Positions 8,151-18,763 of a DNA stretch of 64,000 nucleotides are shown here, one piece after another. The position numbers were made by a program, and so were the translations under genes. Origin of the DNA: Flavobacteriales bacterium (GTDB lineage Bacteria; Bacteroidota; Bacteroidia; Flavobacteriales_F; PHOS-HE28); NCBI GenBank assembly GCA_016705545.1, contig JADIYA010000001.1, positions 986,065 to 1,050,064 of the forward strand, written 5' to 3'. How positions within the stretch are numbered: the stretch's first letter is position 1; each line of letters opens with the position of its first letter. The notes beneath the pieces were generated by a model, which saw only the letters and a list, made by a program, of their open reading frames with translations, was not told the DNA's origin and did not search any database.

Positions 8151-9692
8151 ATGAAAGAGCAGTTCGACCGACTCGACCGATTTGCAGCAAAGGCCCTTGA
8201 GGGCGGCGGCCCAGAGCGCATCGATGCGCAGCACAAGAAGGGCAAGCTCACCGCGAGGGAGCGCATCGGCCTGCTGCTCGATGAGGGCAGCTTCCAGGAA
8301 ATCGGCCAGCTGGTGACTCACCGCAGCAGCAACTTCGGGCTGGAGAAGCAGAAGTTCCTGGGTGATGGCGTGATCACCGGTTACGGCAGCATCGGCGGCC
8401 GCTTGGTGTATGTGTTCTCGCAGGATTTCACCGTGCTGGGCGGATCGCTCGCTGAGGCACATGCGCAGAAGATCTGCCGCATCATGGACCTGGCCATGCA
8501 GAACGGGGCACCCGTGATCGGCCTGAACGACAGCGGCGGCGCACGCATCCAGGAAGGTGTCGTGAGCCTCGGCGGCTACGCGGACATCTTCTATCGCAAC
8601 GTGCGATCCAGCGGCGTGATCCCGCAGATCAGCGCCATCCTTGGCCCCTGCGCGGGCGGTGCGGTGTACAGCCCTGCGCTCACCGATTTCGTGCTCATGG
8701 CCGAAGGCACCAGCTACATGTTCGTTACCGGCCCCAACGTGGTGAAGACCGTGACGCATGAGGAAGTGAGCAGCGAGGACCTGGGCGGCGCCAGCACCCA
8801 TGCCACCAAGAGCGGCGTGGCGCACTTCACGGCGGCGAACGAGATCGAGGCTATCCGGCAACTGCGTCAGTTGATCGGCTACATCCCCAGCAACTGTGAA
8901 GAGGAGCCGCCTGCGTTACCGTACGCGCCGGGCGATGAATCGCGGCCTGAGCTGGATACCATCATCCCCGAGAACCCGAACCAGCCCTACGACATCCGGC
9001 AGGTGATGAACGCGGTGATCGATCCCGACAGCAGCATGGAGGTGCATGCTGAGTACGCGCGCAACATGGTCATCGGCTTCGCGCGCGTGGCGGGCCGCAC
9101 CGTGGGCTGCGTGGCCAACCAGCCCGCCGTGCTCGCCGGGGTGCTCGACATCGATGCCAGCACCAAGGCCGCGCGCTTCGTGCGTTTCTGCGATGCCTTC
9201 AACATCCCGCTGATCACCTTCGTGGATGTGCCCGGCTTCCTGCCCGGCACCGATCAGGAGTGGCGCGGCATCATCAGCCACGGCGCCAAGCTGCTCTATG
9301 CCTTCAGCGAAGCAACCGTGCCGCGCATCACCATCATCACGCGCAAGGCATATGGCGGCGCGTACGATGTGATGAACAGCAAGCACATCGGCTGCGATAT
9401 GAACTTCGCCTGGCCCAGCGCCGAGATCGCTGTGATGGGCGCGAAGGGCGCCGCCGAGATCATCTTCAAGGGCGAGATCGCCAAGGCCGCCGACAAGGAC
9501 GCCAAGTGGAAGGAGAAGGAGGCCGAGTACAAGGAGCAGTTCGCCAACCCCTACGAAGCGGCAGCGCGCGGTTATGTCGATGAGGTGATCCGCCCTTCGC
9601 AAACGCGGATCAAGGTGATCGCCGCGCTGGATATGCTGCGCAACAAGGTGGACAAGCTGCCGCGGAAAAAGCACGGGAACATCCCATTGTGA
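8151..9692 (+). CDS. Acyl-CoA carboxylase, carboxyltransferase (beta) subunit
   Basis: Transfers the carboxyl group from carboxy-biotin to an acyl-CoA. The 513-residue sequence is of the propionyl-CoA carboxylase beta / methylmalonyl-CoA decarboxylase alpha type. Visible features are the N-terminal KGKLTARERIGLLLDEGSF, the first oxyanion-hole region GLNDSGGARIQEGV, GPCAGGAVYSPALTDF, and the second crotonase-like half with FVDVPGFLPGTDQE and YGGAYDVMNSKHIG. The family length is about 510-520. The biotin carboxylase and biotin carrier genes are not adjacent, which is common in Bacteroidota. The substrate (propionyl-CoA, methylmalonyl-CoA or another) cannot be decided from sequence alone. Confidence 0.92.
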   Translation: MKEQFDRLDRFAAKALEGGGPERIDAQHKKGKLTARERIGLLLDEGSFQEIGQLVTHRSSNFGLEKQKFLGDGVITGYGSIGGRLVYVFSQDFTVLGGSLAEAHAQKICRIMDLAMQNGAPVIGLNDSGGARIQEGVVSLGGYADIFYRNVRSSGVIPQISAILGPCAGGAVYSPALTDFVLMAEGTSYMFVTGPNVVKTVTHEEVSSEDLGGASTHATKSGVAHFTAANEIEAIRQLRQLIGYIPSNCEEEPPALPYAPGDESRPELDTIIPENPNQPYDIRQVMNAVIDPDSSMEVHAEYARNMVIGFARVAGRTVGCVANQPAVLAGVLDIDASTKAARFVRFCDAFNIPLITFVDVPGFLPGTDQEWRGIISHGAKLLYAFSEATVPRITIITRKAYGGAYDVMNSKHIGCDMNFAWPSAEIAVMGAKGAAEIIFKGEIAKAADKDAKWKEKEAEYKEQFANPYEAAARGYVDEVIRPSQTRIKVIAALDMLRNKVDKLPRKKHGNIPL

Positions 9693-9788
9693 GCAACGCG
9701 CGCTCGGGCTGTTGATTTCTTCGGTCCGCCCGGTCTCCGCCGATCATTCAGGGGCTGCACCTTCGTGTCGATCAACCCGCCATCCTCC

Positions 9789-10538
9789 ATGAGCGCCCGT
9801 TCCATCGCGATTGCCAGCCTTGCCTCCGTTCTCGTGATCTCCGCCTGCAAGAAGGAAGAAGACGGCACCTCCACCGACAGCCCCGGCGGCGGATCCGGCA
9901 ACAACACCGCCAGCACCACGCCTGCCTTCGCTGATGCCGATGGCGTGCTTGCGGCCACCCGTGCCTACGTGGTGATCAGCACGCCCCTTGGCCCTCAGGA
10001 GATCATCGCGGGCCTGGCAGCAGGCGCCTTCAGCAACGACCAGTTCGTTACCCGCGTGAATGTCGGTGCCGTTTCGTGCAACGGCGAGCTGCTCGGGCCG
10101 CAAGCCGGCAATGCCTACGCGTACATCCCGCCGGCCACCAGCCCAACGGGCATTGATCTCACCGCCTCGAATGAAGTGACCTGGGTCGTCGGCGGCGGAA
10201 GCGGCTTCTCCTCCTTCACACGCACGATCATGGGCCCGTATCCGGCCACGGGTGGGATCAATAACGGCAGCACTGTGGTGCGCGCATCGGGGCATACCCT
10301 GTCCGTGGATGCCGTTGTCAGCGCCGACTCCGTGCTCTTCGCGATCGGTCCCGTCGCACGCACGCTTGCAGGCAATGCCACGGCGTGCACCTTCAGCGCC
10401 GCCGAACTCAGCAGCCTGGCCGCGGGATCAGCGCTGGCGCAGGTGGTGGCCTACGCCTCTGCGAGCGAGGAGATCGGCGGCAAGCAGATCTATTTCGTGA
10501 AGCAATCGTTGCGCTCGCAGTCGGTGTCGGTGCAGTGA
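9789..10538 (+). CDS. Hypothetical lipoprotein
   Basis: A 249-residue protein with a clear lipoprotein signal: SIAIASLASVLVISAC followed by KKEED, so the mature lipoprotein would begin at Cys. The tail after the lipobox is Ser/Gly/Asn-rich and probably disordered. The rest is rich in Ala, Gly, Thr and Val, looks like beta-structure, and resembles no family I can name. The frame also opens at a GTG at 9765, but the ATG at 9789 gives a compact signal peptide and is preferred. No convincing promoter was found; the nearest candidate is CACCTTCG around 9757. The downstream kinase gene has its own promoter-like element. Confidence 0.75.
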   Translation: MSARSIAIASLASVLVISACKKEEDGTSTDSPGGGSGNNTASTTPAFADADGVLAATRAYVVISTPLGPQEIIAGLAAGAFSNDQFVTRVNVGAVSCNGELLGPQAGNAYAYIPPATSPTGIDLTASNEVTWVVGGGSGFSSFTRTIMGPYPATGGINNGSTVVRASGHTLSVDAVVSADSVLFAIGPVARTLAGNATACTFSAAELSSLAAGSALAQVVAYASASEEIGGKQIYFVKQSLRSQSVSVQ

Positions 10539-10620
10539 GTTTGGCGCAACGCTTGGCGCAGCGGTGATCCGCGTATCGCCATCGGGGCCATACCGCAGCG
10601 CAGGGTCCTCCGGGAACTCG

Positions 10621-10628
10621 CAGCTTTG
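10621..10628 (+). promoter_or_regulatory. Probable -7 element of the TPR sensor-kinase operon
   Basis: CAGCTTTG differs from TAnnTTTG in the first base only and ends five bases before the ATG at 10634. Confidence 0.4.
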
Positions 10629-10633
10629 CCACC

Positions 10634-12559
10634 ATGCGCAAGCTGCTCGCCTTAGTGGCGCTCCTCACGGCGCCGATGCTTCCGGGTCAAACGCCGGTGC
10701 TCGATAGCCTGCTGCGTGTGCTGCCTGAGCAGCGCGGCGCCCAGCGATGCCGCACGCTCAGTGAGGTGCAGTGGGAGTTGGGCTTCCGCGATGCGCAGCG
10801 CGCACTGGCCTTTGGTGCCGAGGAGTTGCGGCTGGCGGAGAGCCTGAAGGACAGCGCACTCATCGCGCAAGCGCTGAATGACATGGCAATCACCGAGTAC
10901 CGGCTCGGACGGCATCGGCATGCCATTGACTTGAACAAGCAGGCTCTGCGCATCCGCACCGCCCTGCACGATTCGGTCGGTATGGCTGCGAGCCATAGCA
11001 AGGTCGGCGTGGCCTACACGGACCTCATGGAGTTCGATTCGGCTTTGGCGCACAACTATTCGGCGGCGCGCATCTATGCAGGGCTCGGCGATGTGCTCCG
11101 ATCAGCGCAAGTGCGCGGCAACATCGGGCACCTGTATCAACAGATGTCGGACCTGCCAGCGGCTGAGCGCATCACGCGTGAGACGGTGGCCATCCTGCGT
11201 GGACAGCAGAACGACTATGCCTTGGCCGCCGCCATCGGCCAGCTATGTCAAGTGCTGCAGCACATGAACCGGCCCGATGAAGCGCTCGCCGCTGGACAGG
11301 AGGCCATGGCACTGTATGAAAAGGTGGGGTCGAAAATGGACGTGGCCAACCTCAACAACGAACTGGGGCAGGTCAGCCGGCATCGCGGCGACAACGACGC
11401 GGGCTTGGCCTATTACAAAAGAGCGCTGGAACTCGGCGAGGAGTCGGGCGATCTGAATGGCGTGGCCACCTACGCGCTCAATGTCGCCAAGGCACTTGTC
11501 GATCTGGGCAGGCCCAAGGAGGCGCTGCCCCTGTTCGCCCGCAGCGTGGCCTTGTGCCGTGCAGAAGGCTATGATGACCAGCGCATGTCGGCGCTGGCGG
11601 GCTGGGTCGCGGCCCTGGAGCGCACCGGCGACCTGGGCGGCGCATTGGCGCTGCAAAAGGAGCTCACTGACTTGCGCGACAGCGTGTACAGCACGCAGCG
11701 GCTGTCGGCGCTCACCGACATGCAGGTGCGATATGAGACCGAACGCACGGAGAAGGAGCTTGCGGAAGAGCGCCAGCGCGGGCTGGAGCAGGAGAATCGG
11801 ATCGTGCGGCAGCGCTTGCTCATCGCGATTTCCACCGGGAGCGCCCTGCTGGTGCTGCTGGGGGCATGGCTCGTGGTATCGCGGCAGCGCGCGCGCCTGA
11901 AAGCCGAGCGCGACGCGGCCATCATCGCCGAGCGCGAGCAGGGGCTGAAGGCGCTGGTGGAATCGACCGATGCCGAGCGCAAGCGTATCGCCTCGGAGCT
12001 GCACGATGGTGTCGGGCAATTGCTCACGGGCCTGCGCATGCGCATGGAGGCGGGGGCGTCCGGCGCGCCGGACTGGGACGAACTCAAGGTGCTTGCTATC
12101 GACGCGGGCAACGAAGTGCGCGGCATCGCCCACCGCATGATGCCCCGCGCGCTCGGGGAGCTGGGCCTGGCGCCCGCCATCGGCGATATGCTGGAGAAGA
12201 CCTTGAAGCTGCCTGGAATGCGCCATGCCTACGAGCACTTCGGCTTGGAGGGCCGATTGCCGCCCGAGCTCGAGACCGGGGTGTACCGCATCGCTCAGGA
12301 ATTGGTGACCAATGCAGCCAAGCACGCGAAGGCCCAGCTCGTGAACGTGCAGCTGATGCGCAACAAGGGCTGGCTCATCCTGATCGTGGAAGATGATGGC
12401 GTCGGCTTCGATGCTCAGCGCAGAAGCGCAGGAATCGGATTGCAGGGCCTGCGCGACCGTGCGCGCGTGCTGCGCGGAACCCTGGCCATCGCATCCAAGC
12501 CCGGAGCCGGAACCGTGGCCACCTTGCGCATCCCCCTGTCCAACGGCTATCCCGAATGA
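10634..12559 (+). CDS. TPR-repeat sensor histidine kinase (HisKA_3 type)
   Basis: A 641-residue two-component kinase. A signal peptide (MRKLLALVALLTAPMLPG) leads into six or more tetratricopeptide repeats (about residues 25-370), expected in the periplasm. A coiled-coil stretch follows, then one membrane segment (LLIAISTGSALLVLLGAWLVV, about 395-416). The cytoplasmic part has a HisKA_3 dimerisation domain with ERKRIASELHDGVGQ; His457 is the predicted phospho-acceptor. The HATPase_c domain has the N-box (ELVTNAAKHAKA) and G-boxes (VEDDGVGFD, GIGLQGLRDRA). This TPR/7TMR-free NarX-like layout is very common in Bacteroidota. The stop overlaps the start of the response regulator by four bases, so the two are a cognate pair. 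Confidence 0.92.
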   Translation: MRKLLALVALLTAPMLPGQTPVLDSLLRVLPEQRGAQRCRTLSEVQWELGFRDAQRALAFGAEELRLAESLKDSALIAQALNDMAITEYRLGRHRHAIDLNKQALRIRTALHDSVGMAASHSKVGVAYTDLMEFDSALAHNYSAARIYAGLGDVLRSAQVRGNIGHLYQQMSDLPAAERITRETVAILRGQQNDYALAAAIGQLCQVLQHMNRPDEALAAGQEAMALYEKVGSKMDVANLNNELGQVSRHRGDNDAGLAYYKRALELGEESGDLNGVATYALNVAKALVDLGRPKEALPLFARSVALCRAEGYDDQRMSALAGWVAALERTGDLGGALALQKELTDLRDSVYSTQRLSALTDMQVRYETERTEKELAEERQRGLEQENRIVRQRLLIAISTGSALLVLLGAWLVVSRQRARLKAERDAAIIAEREQGLKALVESTDAERKRIASELHDGVGQLLTGLRMRMEAGASGAPDWDELKVLAIDAGNEVRGIAHRMMPRALGELGLAPAIGDMLEKTLKLPGMRHAYEHFGLEGRLPPELETGVYRIAQELVTNAAKHAKAQLVNVQLMRNKGWLILIVEDDGVGFDAQRRSAGIGLQGLRDRARVLRGTLAIASKPGAGTVATLRIPLSNGYPE

Positions 12560-13209
12560 CACGAATGAGCACCGCCATCCGCATCCTCCTCTGCGACGAC
12601 CACCGCATCATCACCGAAGGCCTGCGCGACCTGCTCGCGCCCGCTGCCGATGCGGAATGCGTAGGCACCGCGCATTCAGGCATCGAGGCATTGGGCATGC
12701 TCGATCACTTGAATGCCGACGTGCTGCTCACCGACCTAGACATGCCGGAGATGGATGGCTTCCAGTTGACTGAACGGGCCAAGGCCAAGCACCCTGCGCT
12801 GAAAGTGGTGGTGCTCTCCATGCACGACGAACCGGCCTTGGTGAAGCGTGCAATGGAGCTCGGTGCCGATGGCTATCTGGTGAAGACCGCAGGACGCGAA
12901 GAAGTGCTGCTGGCCGTGCGCGAGGCGATGGCCGGCCGTAAGCACTTCGGCAGCGGCGTCATGGAAGGATTCCTGCGGCAGGGCGTTGAGTTGAAGAAGG
13001 GCAGCGAGCTGCTCAAGGACCTCAGCGAGCGCGAGGTGGAAGTGCTCGCCGCGTTGGCCGAGGGCTTGGGCAACAAGGAGATCGGCGAGCGGCTCTTCAT
13101 CAGTCCGCGCACGGTCGATACGCACCGCACCAACCTCATGCGCAAGCTCGACGTGCACAATGTGGCTGGCCTCGTGCGGCTGGCGATCAAGGCTGGGCTG
13201 GTGAGCTGA
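12556..13209 (+). CDS. NarL/LuxR-family response regulator
   Basis: A 217-residue DNA-binding response regulator, the partner of the preceding kinase. The receiver domain (about residues 8-125) has the acidic pair CDDH, the phosphorylation site in TDLDMPEMDG (Asp60 counting from the ATG at 12556), the conserved Ser of VVLSMHD and the Lys of LVKTA. The C-terminal LuxR-type helix-turn-helix has LSEREVEVLAALAEGLGNKEIG and ISPRTVDTHRTNLMRKL. The ATG at 12556 overlaps the kinase stop (ATGA); a second in-frame ATG at 12565 is equally possible. A strong hairpin follows the gene at 13225. Confidence 0.94.
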   Translation: MTRMSTAIRILLCDDHRIITEGLRDLLAPAADAECVGTAHSGIEALGMLDHLNADVLLTDLDMPEMDGFQLTERAKAKHPALKVVVLSMHDEPALVKRAMELGADGYLVKTAGREEVLLAVREAMAGRKHFGSGVMEGFLRQGVELKKGSELLKDLSEREVEVLAALAEGLGNKEIGERLFISPRTVDTHRTNLMRKLDVHNVAGLVRLAIKAGLVS

Positions 13210-13224
13210 GCACCTTCAAGTGAA

Positions 13225-13248
13225 GAGCCCGGGTTACGGCCCGGGCTC
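13225..13248. terminator. Hairpin between convergent genes
   Basis: A perfect 9-bp inverted repeat, GAGCCCGGG (13225-13233) and CCCGGGCTC (13240-13248), with loop TTACGG. It lies between a plus-strand gene ending at 13209 and a minus-strand gene ending at 13296, so it probably serves both as a bidirectional terminator. No T-tract is present. Confidence 0.6.
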
Positions 13249-13295
13249 CTCATCTGCGCCATCGGCTTACGGGCCAACAGCGGCTGATGCGTTGC

Positions 13296-13727
13296 TTATT
13301 CCTTGAAGCCGACCATGATGGCCACGCAGCCCAGGTGGGTCATCTCGGTCTTGCGCTCGGGCACCCATACCACCACGCGCATCTGGGTGGTGCTGGCCGC
13401 CTTGAAATCGAAAGCGGGCTTCGGGTCATCGGCCATGCTCTCGAACACGATCTTGTTGTTCTGGTCCACGAGCTTCCAGTTCACCTCGCCGAGGATCTGG
13501 TGCACGCATACCATCACGCGGTACTCCTGCCCGCTGTAGAAGGTGAGGGCCACTTCGGCCTCATCGCCGGGTGCGAGCTGCGCACCGTTGAACGTCTCGT
13601 TGAATTTGTAGGGTGCGAGGCCGGGCACGCACTTGTTCTTCGCGAACGATTTGCATTGGGCCTGGGCCGTGGTTCCCGCCAGCATCATGCCTGCGACCAG
13701 CAGCGAAGCGAATGTGATCCGGAGCAT
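13296..13727 (-). CDS. Hypothetical secreted protein
   Basis: A 143-residue protein with a typical signal peptide (MLRITFASLLVAGMMLAGTTAQA, cleavage after AQA). The mature part has four cysteines (CKS, CVP, VCV, GCV), probably disulphide-bonded in the periplasm, and reads like a compact beta-sandwich (GDEAEVALTFYSGQEYRVMVC is a typical strand-rich run). I do not recognise the family. The stop of the upstream lipoprotein gene is only eight bases before its ATG, so the two are probably one transcript and may act together at the cell envelope. Confidence 0.75.
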   Translation of the reverse strand: MLRITFASLLVAGMMLAGTTAQAQCKSFAKNKCVPGLAPYKFNETFNGAQLAPGDEAEVALTFYSGQEYRVMVCVHQILGEVNWKLVDQNNKIVFESMADDPKPAFDFKAASTTQMRVVVWVPERKTEMTHLGCVAIMVGFKE

Positions 13728-13735
13728 GGCGGCGA

Positions 13736-14629
13736 TCAGTTGATGTAGGAGTTGCGGATGGTGGCGGCCTTCTCGGTGATGGCCTTGAGCTGCGAATCGG
13801 TGAGCGTGGCGGCTTCGCCCTCAGCGCCGATCACGGTGACTCCGTTCTCTTGCGTGGCGGTGACGCCGCCGCCGCCGGCCTGCACCTCGGTGTACAGTTC
13901 TGCAAGGGCCTTCACGTCGGCGCGAACGCCTTTCAAGGTCTCGTCCTCGCCGTAGGTCTCGAGCAGCGAGACGAGGTCGGTGAGCGAGAGCTTCTGCTCC
14001 GCGATGCGCTGCTTGAGCTCGGCGCTGGGATTGGTGCGGGCCACCTGCGTGGCGATGTAGAGCCCCTCGACCCAGCCGCCAGCGATCATCAGCGCGCTGA
14101 TGTTCTCGCGGTCGTTCACCTTCAGGTAGCGGTCCATGTCCCAGTACGTCTCGCTGATGATGTCGAGCATCTTCTCACGGTCGTTCTGGTGCTGCTCCAT
14201 CAGCCCCATCACGCTGTCGTTGAAGGCGCTGGTGACCCCGAGCTTGTCGGCCAGCCGCCGTGCGCAGCTGGTGTAGAAGATGCTCTCCTGCGTGTGGTTG
14301 AAAACGCTGGCGTAGCTGAGGTCGGCGCCGTACACGCCCAGGTTGAGCGCCTGCTTGCTGGCAGCGGTGTAGGTATCGACGTTCTTCACGTCGTTGAGGA
14401 TCTTGCCGTTGTAGCTGGCCCCGGCCTTCTTCAGCAGCGCAGCCGTCTCCATGGGTGAGGGGATGCTGTAGAAGATCTTCTTGGTGCGGCTCTGGCGCTC
14501 GCTCTGCGCGAGGCTGTCGGCGTTGGGGGCTTGCAGGGTGTCCTTGGGCTGCTCGCCGCCGCCGCAAGCGGCTAGCAAGAGCACGAGGGCCGGCAGCAGG
14601 AGCTTGCGCGGATGAAGCATGTGGGGCAT
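13736..14629 (-). CDS. Hypothetical lipoprotein, helical
   Basis: A 297-residue lipoprotein. The signal ends in a clear lipobox (LVLLLAAC followed by GGGEQP). The mature part is mostly alpha-helical (for example QNDREKMLDIISETYWD and RADVKALAELYTEVQ) and contains ALNLGVYGADLSYAS, which I have no family name for. It is followed by a short Gly/Thr/Ala linker and a final helix. The start could be the ATG at 14629 or 14620. A -7-like element (GACATTTG, 14656-14663) precedes both. It forms an apparent two-gene unit with the small secreted protein downstream. Function is unknown. Confidence 0.75.
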   Translation of the reverse strand: MPHMLHPRKLLLPALVLLLAACGGGEQPKDTLQAPNADSLAQSERQSRTKKIFYSIPSPMETAALLKKAGASYNGKILNDVKNVDTYTAASKQALNLGVYGADLSYASVFNHTQESIFYTSCARRLADKLGVTSAFNDSVMGLMEQHQNDREKMLDIISETYWDMDRYLKVNDRENISALMIAGGWVEGLYIATQVARTNPSAELKQRIAEQKLSLTDLVSLLETYGEDETLKGVRADVKALAELYTEVQAGGGGVTATQENGVTVIGAEGEAATLTDSQLKAITEKAATIRNSYIN

Positions 14630-14655
14630 GGGCTGGGTGCGGGAGAGATCCGCTT

Positions 14656-14663
14656 CAAATGTC
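14656..14663 (-). promoter_or_regulatory. Probable -7 element of the lipoprotein/secreted protein pair
   Basis: GACATTTG on the minus strand differs from TAnnTTTG in its first base and ends 26 bases before the ATG at 14629. It lies immediately upstream of the polA stop codon (14683). Confidence 0.4.
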
Positions 14664-14682
14664 CCGTTGTTCCTGCGGGCGA

Positions 14683-17544
<2,862 letters not shown>

Positions 17545-17549
17545 GGGGG

Positions 17550-17556
17550 CAAGGTA
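17550..17556 (-). promoter_or_regulatory. Probable -7 element of polA
   Basis: TACCTTG on the minus strand is TAnnTTTG with one T fewer; five bases separate it from the polA ATG. Confidence 0.4.
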
Positions 17557-17618
17557 GTTTCGGTGGGAAGGCTCGGATGGCATGAGCAACGGCAGTCCGC
17601 GCCGGGCCGTCAACCTCC

Positions 17619-17626
17619 TAGATTCG
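17619..17626 (+). promoter_or_regulatory. -7 element of the diheme cytochrome gene
   Basis: TAGATTCG matches TAnnTTYG and lies 13 bases before the ATG at 17640. Confidence 0.55.
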
Positions 17627-17639
17627 GCGCCTCGCCGCC

Positions 17640-18740
17640 ATGACCCGCCGTTCGTTCCTGATGCTCTTGGCCATTGTGGCCATTGTGCTGGCCTGCCGCC
17701 ATGAGCCTGCGGAAATGGCCGCACCGGTGCCGCCTGTCGATTCCGTGGCCAGTGTCAGCGTGGACCTGGACCAGGTGCCTTATCCCACGCTCTCGCAATA
17801 CCGCTTCTTCACCGGGGCCATGGCCGCGCACCAGCCCAATGGCGGTGTGCTTCCTTACGATGTGATCACGCCGCTCTTCAGCGATTACGCGCACAAGTTC
17901 CGATTCGTGTGGATGCCCCCGGGAACTAGCGCGAGCCACGTGAGCGACCATGTCCCGCTCGACTTCCCGAACGGCACCGCGCTCATCAAGAGCTTCTACT
18001 TCGACAACGTACAACCGGCCAACGTCAGGCGAATCCTCGAGACACGCGTGATGATCAAGCGCGATGGACAGTGGCTCTTCGCCGATTATGTTTGGAACGA
18101 CGAGCAGACCGAAGCCGTCCTTGACCTGAACGGCCGCTTCGTGCCCCTCACCTGGCGCGATGATCAAGGAACCGACCATGTTCAGCAATATCGCATTCCG
18201 GCGTGGGCCGAGTGCTTCACCTGTCACAAGCAGAACGACGTGGCCATGCCCATCGGCCCCAAGCTGCGCAACCTTGCACGCACGGTGGAATATGCCAGTG
18301 GCACCGCCGACCAGATCGGGAAGTGGGTGGATGCCGGGTACCTGCAGCCGGGGTTCCCAGTCCCGCAGCCCGTGGCCCGCTGGGACGATCCCGGCACTTC
18401 GCTCAATGACCGAGTGCGTGCCTATGTGGACATGAACTGCGCGCATTGCCACTCCGAGGGCAAGCATTGCGACTACCGGCCCATGCGCTTCGCTTGGCAG
18501 GAAACCGCCAACCCGGTGAACCTCGGTGTTTGCGTGGAACCCGAGGACCCGCTTCCCGGCGAGCCCCAGCTCACCTACATCGTGGCGCCCTCGAACACCT
18601 ACAGGAGCATGCTCCTCCACCGCATCTCGAGCACCGATGAAGCCGTCAGGATGCCATTACTTGGGCGCACTGTGGTGCATGCCGAAGCGGTGGAACTCGC
18701 CACGGAATGGATAAACTCGCTGCCCGGACCCTGCAACTGA
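17640..18740 (+). CDS. SO2930/HNE_0200-family diheme c-type cytochrome lipoprotein
   Basis: A 366-residue envelope protein that resembles the SO2930 (HNE_0200, TIGR03806) family. The N-terminus is a lipoprotein signal (AIVAIVLAC followed by RHEPA). Two c-type heme sites are visible: CFTCH (Cys192-His196) and CAHCH (Cys267-His271). Other family traits are PYDVITPLFSDYAHK near the N-terminus and a C-terminal RMPLLGRTVVH segment. The two hemes imply electron transfer in the periplasm, but no redox partner is known for this family. The gene is 23 bases upstream of an FG-GAP/UnbV secreted-protein gene and is likely co-transcribed with it. Confidence 0.85.
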   Translation: MTRRSFLMLLAIVAIVLACRHEPAEMAAPVPPVDSVASVSVDLDQVPYPTLSQYRFFTGAMAAHQPNGGVLPYDVITPLFSDYAHKFRFVWMPPGTSASHVSDHVPLDFPNGTALIKSFYFDNVQPANVRRILETRVMIKRDGQWLFADYVWNDEQTEAVLDLNGRFVPLTWRDDQGTDHVQQYRIPAWAECFTCHKQNDVAMPIGPKLRNLARTVEYASGTADQIGKWVDAGYLQPGFPVPQPVARWDDPGTSLNDRVRAYVDMNCAHCHSEGKHCDYRPMRFAWQETANPVNLGVCVEPEDPLPGEPQLTYIVAPSNTYRSMLLHRISSTDEAVRMPLLGRTVVHAEAVELATEWINSLPGPCN

Positions 18741-18763
18741 ACCAGAAACAAACCAAAGGAAGC

